In this document: piece by piece, positions 58,964 through 64,000 of the stretch
How positions within the stretch are numbered: the stretch's first letter is position 1
How the letters are laid out: each line of letters opens with the position of its first letter
Origin: Diphasiastrum complanatum
Taxonomy: Eukaryota; Streptophyta; Lycopodiopsida; Lycopodiales; Lycopodiaceae
Direction: 5' to 3'
DNA length: 64,000 bases
Assembly (NCBI GenBank): GCA_029204225.1
Contig: CM055095.1
Location: 69,148,470-69,212,469 of the forward strand
The notes under the pieces: generated by a model
Database searches by the model: none
The model's input: the letters and a program-made list of their open reading frames with translations, nothing else
Told to the model about the DNA's origin: nothing
Translations under genes and position numbers: made by a program

Positions 58964-61031
58964 CCCCCCCTTAATCTGGATCCGTGAATGCCTTGATCTT
59001 CAGACTAAGCAATGCACAAAATTTGTTGTGCATTAACACTTAATGCTTTTGTGAATATATTTACAACCATGTCCTGCGTTCTACAGTATGTTAAGCTTAC
59101 CTCCTTTTTGAGAACATTCCCCTTGATGTATTGATATCTGATTTCAATGTGCTTACTCCTAGAGCAAAATCTAGGGTTGGCCGATAAGACAATAGCACTC
59201 TGATTATCATAGAATAAAATTGTAGGGCTGTACTGATACAGATTAATGTCTGACAGTAAATTTCTCAATCAAAAGTTTACTTAATAGATTGAGAAGCAGC
59301 AATGTATTCTGCTTTTGTAGAAGAAGTGCAATAGAGGTTATGCTTATGACTGTTCCATGAGATAGGGACCGGTCGTTGAAAGAAGAATGTAAATCCAGAT
59401 GTGAACTTACAATTGTCTACATCTCCTCCCCAACTTGCATCTAAATACCCACTGAGCTGATGAAGATTGTCATTGCTGACATCTCCATAGCAGATGCCAT
59501 GGGTCCATGGTAGCTCAAAATATACCTCATTGACCTTATGAGAGCTTCCAATGGGTAATGCCCAGGATTAGCCATTATATTGGCTGAGTGAGCTCACTGC
59601 AAAAGAGATATCTAGTCTTGTACAGACCATGTCGTACCAGAGAGAATCAAGTATCGATCGATAAGGATACTCTCTCATCTGCTCCTCTTCCTGCTTGGTC
59701 TGGGGACATTGGTCCTTTGACAAATGTAGGTCTGGATCCATTGGTGAGTAAGCTAATTTATAATTCATTAGATTGTATCTATTAAGAACATTGTGAAGAT
59801 ATCTTTGTTGAGTGATATAAATAGGTCATTATGCTCTGTCTCTATCGATTTGAATGTCCAGACAGAAGTGAGCTTTGTCCAGATCAGTCATGTCGAACTC
59901 TGAAACTAACATCTGCTTCAAAATCCTTGACCATATTGGTATTGTTGCTGAAGAGCAACGTATCATCCATGTATAAGGTGATGATAATGAAGGATTGCTG
60001 CATTGACTTGAAATAGACCGTTGCAATCAATAGAGCTTGGTTATGAATCCTTGTTTGATGAGGAATGTGTTGATCCTCTAAAACAAGCTCTGGCAGGACT
60101 ATTTCAAGCCATAAAGACTTTGTGGAGTTGTACAAATATGATTCTTCATACTTCTAGAATGTATCCTTTGGGTTGGATCATGTAGATTTTCTTTGTATAA
60201 CTCCATTCAGATAGGCTATTTGTACATCAAGTTGATGTACCTCTGAGATCAGCATTTGCAGCATAAGACAGGAGCATTCGGATCGACGAATGTTTGATTA
60301 CTGGACTGAAAGTCTCGTTGTAGTCGACATTGGAGATCTGAGTGAAACCTCTTGCTACCAGTCTTGCCTTCCTTCGATCAATTGTTCCGTTGGCATTGTA
60401 TTTGATCTTGAAGATCTATTTGTAGTCAATTATATTGCAGCCAATAGGAGCTTCGACTACTGGCCACGTCTGGTTCTTGATCAGGAAGGAGTATTCTCTG
60501 TCCATAGCTTCTCTCTAGAGATCAGAGTCTGGTTGGCTGAGTGCCTCTTTGACTGTAGTTAGTTCCTGTATCAAGAGACAAACATACTCAAGAGTATACC
60601 TTGTGGGCTGTGTGCGCACTAGGCTTGATCTTCTGGGAGGATTCGACTGATGAACCACTCTTGGGACTTGTTGTTGGGTAGCAGCAACGTCTTCGTCTGA
60701 TTCATTGTCACAAAGTGGGTTGACAATAGACACGTCTGAGCCAGAAGCTCGGATAGCTGTATCAATGGCAGGTGATGAAGGTTCTTCTGGAGCAATATCC
60801 TTGCCTTTGATATTGACGAACTGATGCTTGATAAAGACTGTATCCCAGCTATAAAAGATTTGTTGGGTATTAGGATCATACAGCTTGTATGTACTATCAG
60901 ATGAAGTATATCCGATCAGGATGGTTTTGAGACCTTGGAAGTCCAATTTTTTTCTCGTGTCTTTCGGGATCTGCGCGTAGGCAATGCACCCAAACACTTT
61001 TAGGTTCTTCACAGAAGGCTTAGAGTCTGTC
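58964..61031 (-). mobile_element. Copia Y copy 3, integrase end to RNase H
   Basis: Minus-strand Y pol. Integrase end and hinge (61012-60515: LKVFGCIAYAQIP, LIGYTSSDSTYKLYDP, RTQPTRYT); RT in pieces, with LYMDDTLLFSNN (about 59960) for the catalytic box (YVDD to YMDD), SPMDPDLHLSKDQCPQ (59730) and FAVSSLSQY. RNase H follows (about 59430-58990: FTSGFTFFFQ, ILFYDNQSAIVLSANP, CSRSKHIEIRYQYIKG, DMVVNIFTKAL). Cut at 61031 in integrase and followed by 25 bp of unknown sequence, then the X LTR. Confidence 0.88.
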
Positions 61032-61056
61032 GGAGATAGTCGCTGGAGTTGAACTA

Positions 61057-61833
61057 TGTAGTGGGTTTTTTTCCTGGCCTATCCTCAATCCAAGATCTAA
61101 GCAATCTAGCATCAAGGAGATGAAGTTAGTTGTCACGTGTTCCCATAAGAGCAATAGCATATCTCAGATTTCAGCATTAATGGAAGATCCACATCTAACT
61201 CTAACATCTATTAACCCTAAGAATTAACACTACGCAATTAACACTATGATCCACAATGAAGATAGCTTACTCTTTCTCTCTCTCCCTTTCTCTCTCCTAA
61301 AAAGCATAATCAAGATAAATCCCAATAACATTCCGATCCAACAATTAACAAATCCAACAAAAGCATGAGAGATGGAGGAAAAATATAGAGAGCAAGGACA
61401 TTCACAAATCCATTCCATAAGAGAACCAATTTGCTTTCTTGAAATGAGGATATGAACATGAGGAGCAACTCGAGTTTGCCCCTATTTATAGTGGAGAGGA
61501 GGACCTTGGCCTCAAAATCCTATTGGCCCATTTCTACCTCCCTAACTATTCAAACTTAAAAAAGAGTGAGAACCCATTCAATAATTGGAAGGAACCAATT
61601 TGAATTTGAATTTGAACCAATTTTGGTAGGAGACCCAACTTCATTGACTAACTTGACATTTAGGGCCTGCAACATTAAAAGTACCGCAAAAAGACCTAAA
61701 GTTCTTTTATTAACTTGTAACTAATCAAATAACTATATGATCATCAGGTTGGACTTACACACAAAGGGTGCCAAATCCATCTCACTTATTAACTAGGGCT
61801 AAGTTTGCCTCGGGATCCACAAACCCTCCAACA
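61057..61833 (-). repeat. X LTR (3' LTR, copy 2)
   Basis: 777 bp; minus-strand ends TGTTGGAGGG and CTACA. Preceded on that strand by a clear purine tract, TGGTGGGGGATAA region (61834-61846). Contains a duplicated ttgaatttgaa patch at about 61600. Confidence 0.9.
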
Positions 61834-61883
61834 TTATCCCCCACCAAAACAAGTGGCGGTCCCATGACACCTGCAAGATGCAG

Positions 61884-63905
61884 TTACTGTGGGCTTTTAT
61901 TTGCATCGCATCGTATCTTTATCAAATGATACTGCACATTCTCCATGAAGTCGATCGGGCAGTGTTGAAATCTAGGTTGTGCGGCAATAAACAACAATGG
62001 GATCCGACGTTCCACTTTGAGGTCGTCCAAGCTGTGAACCGAGATTCCCAGAAGCCTCCCATCATAACAGCACAAAAATACAATCTTGCCACTGGCAGCT
62101 GATCTTTAATACTATTTGATGCCATTGGCTTATTCGGATCGAATGCCAAAGTGGGAAGGCAATCATCCCATCGCGTTGCAACGGACGCCAATAGAGTTAG
62201 ATCTTTTGCAAACAGCGCCGATTGCCTCACTGTTGGATCGGAAGAGTGGACATACTCCCGCTGGTATGCTTGTAGGGCTCTCTGAAAATCCATTGATATC
62301 TCCCAACTGTAAGGTTGGTGAATTATTGGCCAATTTGGCGTATGGATGATAATTTTGTCCATGGCCAATCCCAAATCCTTCCACTTATTCCTTCGTGGCA
62401 TTGGAACGTAGTATGGATCTATGTGCAACTGGCTGATTGATTCCAAAGTTTTCTCAAAAACTGTAGTTCTCCAAGCCAGATGCTCTCCAATGCAAGTAAC
62501 TTATCCAACTCTTTGTTGGCCTCAATTCCAGAGGTCTCAAACTTAATGACCCAGCCACCATGCGAGGACTCATGGGGATGTTGTGCTAAGAAGCTCTGGA
62601 TCTGGTCCTTAACACTGATTGGTCTTCTAAACAATGATCTGGTCCTTGAAGTGGATGGACCTTGTTTGTGTTGCTTGTAGAACTGATTGAACTTCTTCTA
62701 CTTCGGGGGCTCCACCATGTTCCATGCCTAAATCCAAACATGTATCCAATATCGCCATTTCCTATTGTTGAGGCGAGAATTGTGGCATCAATGGAACTTA
62801 AATCTGAGGATTAGACTCCAAAACCAGAGCGACAGCCTTTTCATATTCGTTGATGGTTGCTTTGGCCTTTGCCAACTTAGTTAAGGCCGTACCCTTGAAT
62901 CTGTCAAAATGGCCTTGGAATCCTTGAAGACCACTTTATAAGTTTCAGCTTTTTTTTTAACAAATATCCGATTTCTATCAGAGTTACCGGATGATCAAGA
63001 ATTTGCATTTGAAGATATGCATTACGCTCAAGGGTGGTCGCATCCAATTCACTTTGAAGATGTGTGCGATCCTGTTCAGCCAGCTGTAGTTGACTCTGGA
63101 GCAAGTGCACTTGTTTCTTTGCATCCTGCAAGGCCTGGTCTATTTGGTCTTGGGTGGTTGTGAGTGCATTCTATAGTATACTGACATAATCTTCTCGGCG
63201 ATCAGCCGATTGCTGTGTCTTCTTCATCTCAACTTCAGACTTGGCTTCGTGCTGCTTGGCAATCTTCAACTCTTTGTCCAGCTGGATGACAATCAGGCTA
63301 AAAAGTGTATTTTCACAACCCATATCTAATATGCACTGCTCCATTTCTTTTTTCTTATCTAGCATAGACTAGATCACTTGTGCAAGGCTTGAGACTAAAC
63401 CGAGAGCATCACCAGAATCTACTGTCATGGAGGTGGTACCAGCAGGAGGACCTGGTGGTACTGTCTTTAGTTGGCATGGAGCTTGTCCACGTGGTTCTTC
63501 TTCTTCAAATATGTCTTTTTTTTCGTAGCCCTCAGGTACTATGGAGTCGAACTGTTTTGGTGACTTGACAGCTGGCCCGACTTGAATTGTATCTGGCACC
63601 TGAGTTGCGATGATTTCTGTGGTTCCTCTTGAAAGTGTCTTGAAAAATATTTCTCAAATCATGGACAGTCTCAAATTCTCTTCCAGGGGAATGGAGTTCA
63701 AAGGGCGCTGGACTCTGGGACATGACAAAAATTTCTGAGGCCCCAAGGGTGTCGGAATCATCGAACATGTCCATGAAATACTGAGTATTTGGTGATAATA
63801 CTCTCGTGTTTGGGGGTGAGACAACCTGGGTAGTTGTGATGGGAATGGAGTCCCAATGGTCACAGACTATCCTTGAGAGGAAGCAGAGGCGTGTGGAATA
63901 GGTAG
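61884..63905 (-). pseudogene. X accessory ORF, copy 2 (longest single copy)
   Basis: Read on the minus strand over several frames: VSPPNTRVLSPNTQYFMDMF (about 63830-63765), MFDDSDTLGASEIF, SPAPFELHSPGREFETVHD, VKSPKQFDSIVPEGYEKKD (63560). Then GDALGLVSSLAQVI, coiled coil (63365-62904: ENTLFSLIVIQLDKELKIA, LLQSQLQLAEQDRTHLQSE), a linker, RPISVKDQIQSFLAQHPHES (62630), and the C-terminal domain (62446-61884: DPYYVPMPRRNKWKDLGLA, WEISMDFQRALQAYQREYV, WDDCLPTLAFD, CAVMMGGFWESRFTAW). It ends 50 bp before the purine tract, as in copy 1. Upstream sequence runs off the window. Confidence 0.8.
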
Positions 63906-64000
63906 TTCAAGGCGAATAGCAATGGGGAATGAAAGCACAACTGAAGATGTCTGTCTAGTCCTTCGATGTGACACGGAAGGCGAGTAAAGAATAGCGATCT

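Overview
The window is plant nuclear DNA: AT-rich, intron-style signals, and almost wholly made of LTR retrotransposons nested in and fused to one another. Only one host gene is recognised, an isolated universal-stress-protein gene of the plant PHOS32 type (37969-38544). A vascular plant with a large, repeat-bloated genome fits. The species cannot be named from sequence alone; a fern or gymnosperm is only a guess. I recognised no tRNA, rRNA or CRISPR array.

Five element families recur; the letters are mine. X is a Ty3/gypsy element of Tat/Athila-like type: tRNA-Asp primer site, LTR of about 750 bp, and a long same-strand accessory ORF with a coiled coil between pol and the 3' LTR. It occupies 1-3760, 16380-16895, 21126-21461, 27352-29769, 52977-57398 and 61057-64000. 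A is a young Ty1/copia element in a three-LTR compound (3761-16374). N is a gag-retaining copia element nested inside A (9277-12693). Y is a copia element with LTRs of about 1.2 kb (21462-23144, 24747-26828, 29770-32867, 57709-61031, and an old relative at 49229-52130). S and W are further gag-retaining, internally deleted copia elements (32868-36093; 23145-24746). A piece of another copia, V, lies at 26829-27351.

Layout. 1-3760: X pol (RT, RNase H, integrase) and spacer. 3761-16374: compound A as LTR-int-LTR-int-LTR with one 5-bp target duplication and N inside. 16380-16895 and 21126-21461: pieces of the X accessory ORF, separated by a copia-like insert carrying a 640-codon ORF of unknown role. 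21462-29769: a segment that looks inverted, because flipping it rejoins both X and Y. 29770-36093: Y pol fused to S. 36094-49228: the gene-bearing, lower-repeat part, with the USP gene, a hAT-type MITE with 8-bp target duplication, old copia scraps and microsatellites. 49229-52130: decayed copia. 52392-52519: a perfect 128-bp palindrome with no spacer. 52977-64000: rearranged X and Y copies.

How the parts work together: apart from the stress-protein gene, nothing here is a host pathway. Retroelement ORFs supply capsid/nucleocapsid (gag), protease, integrase and RT-RNase H, and nearly all are broken. The most interesting signals are the X accessory ORF seen in three copies, the inferred 8.3-kb inversion, the compound A array, and a G-box palindrome (TTCACACGTGTGAA) shared by the LTRs of several copia families.
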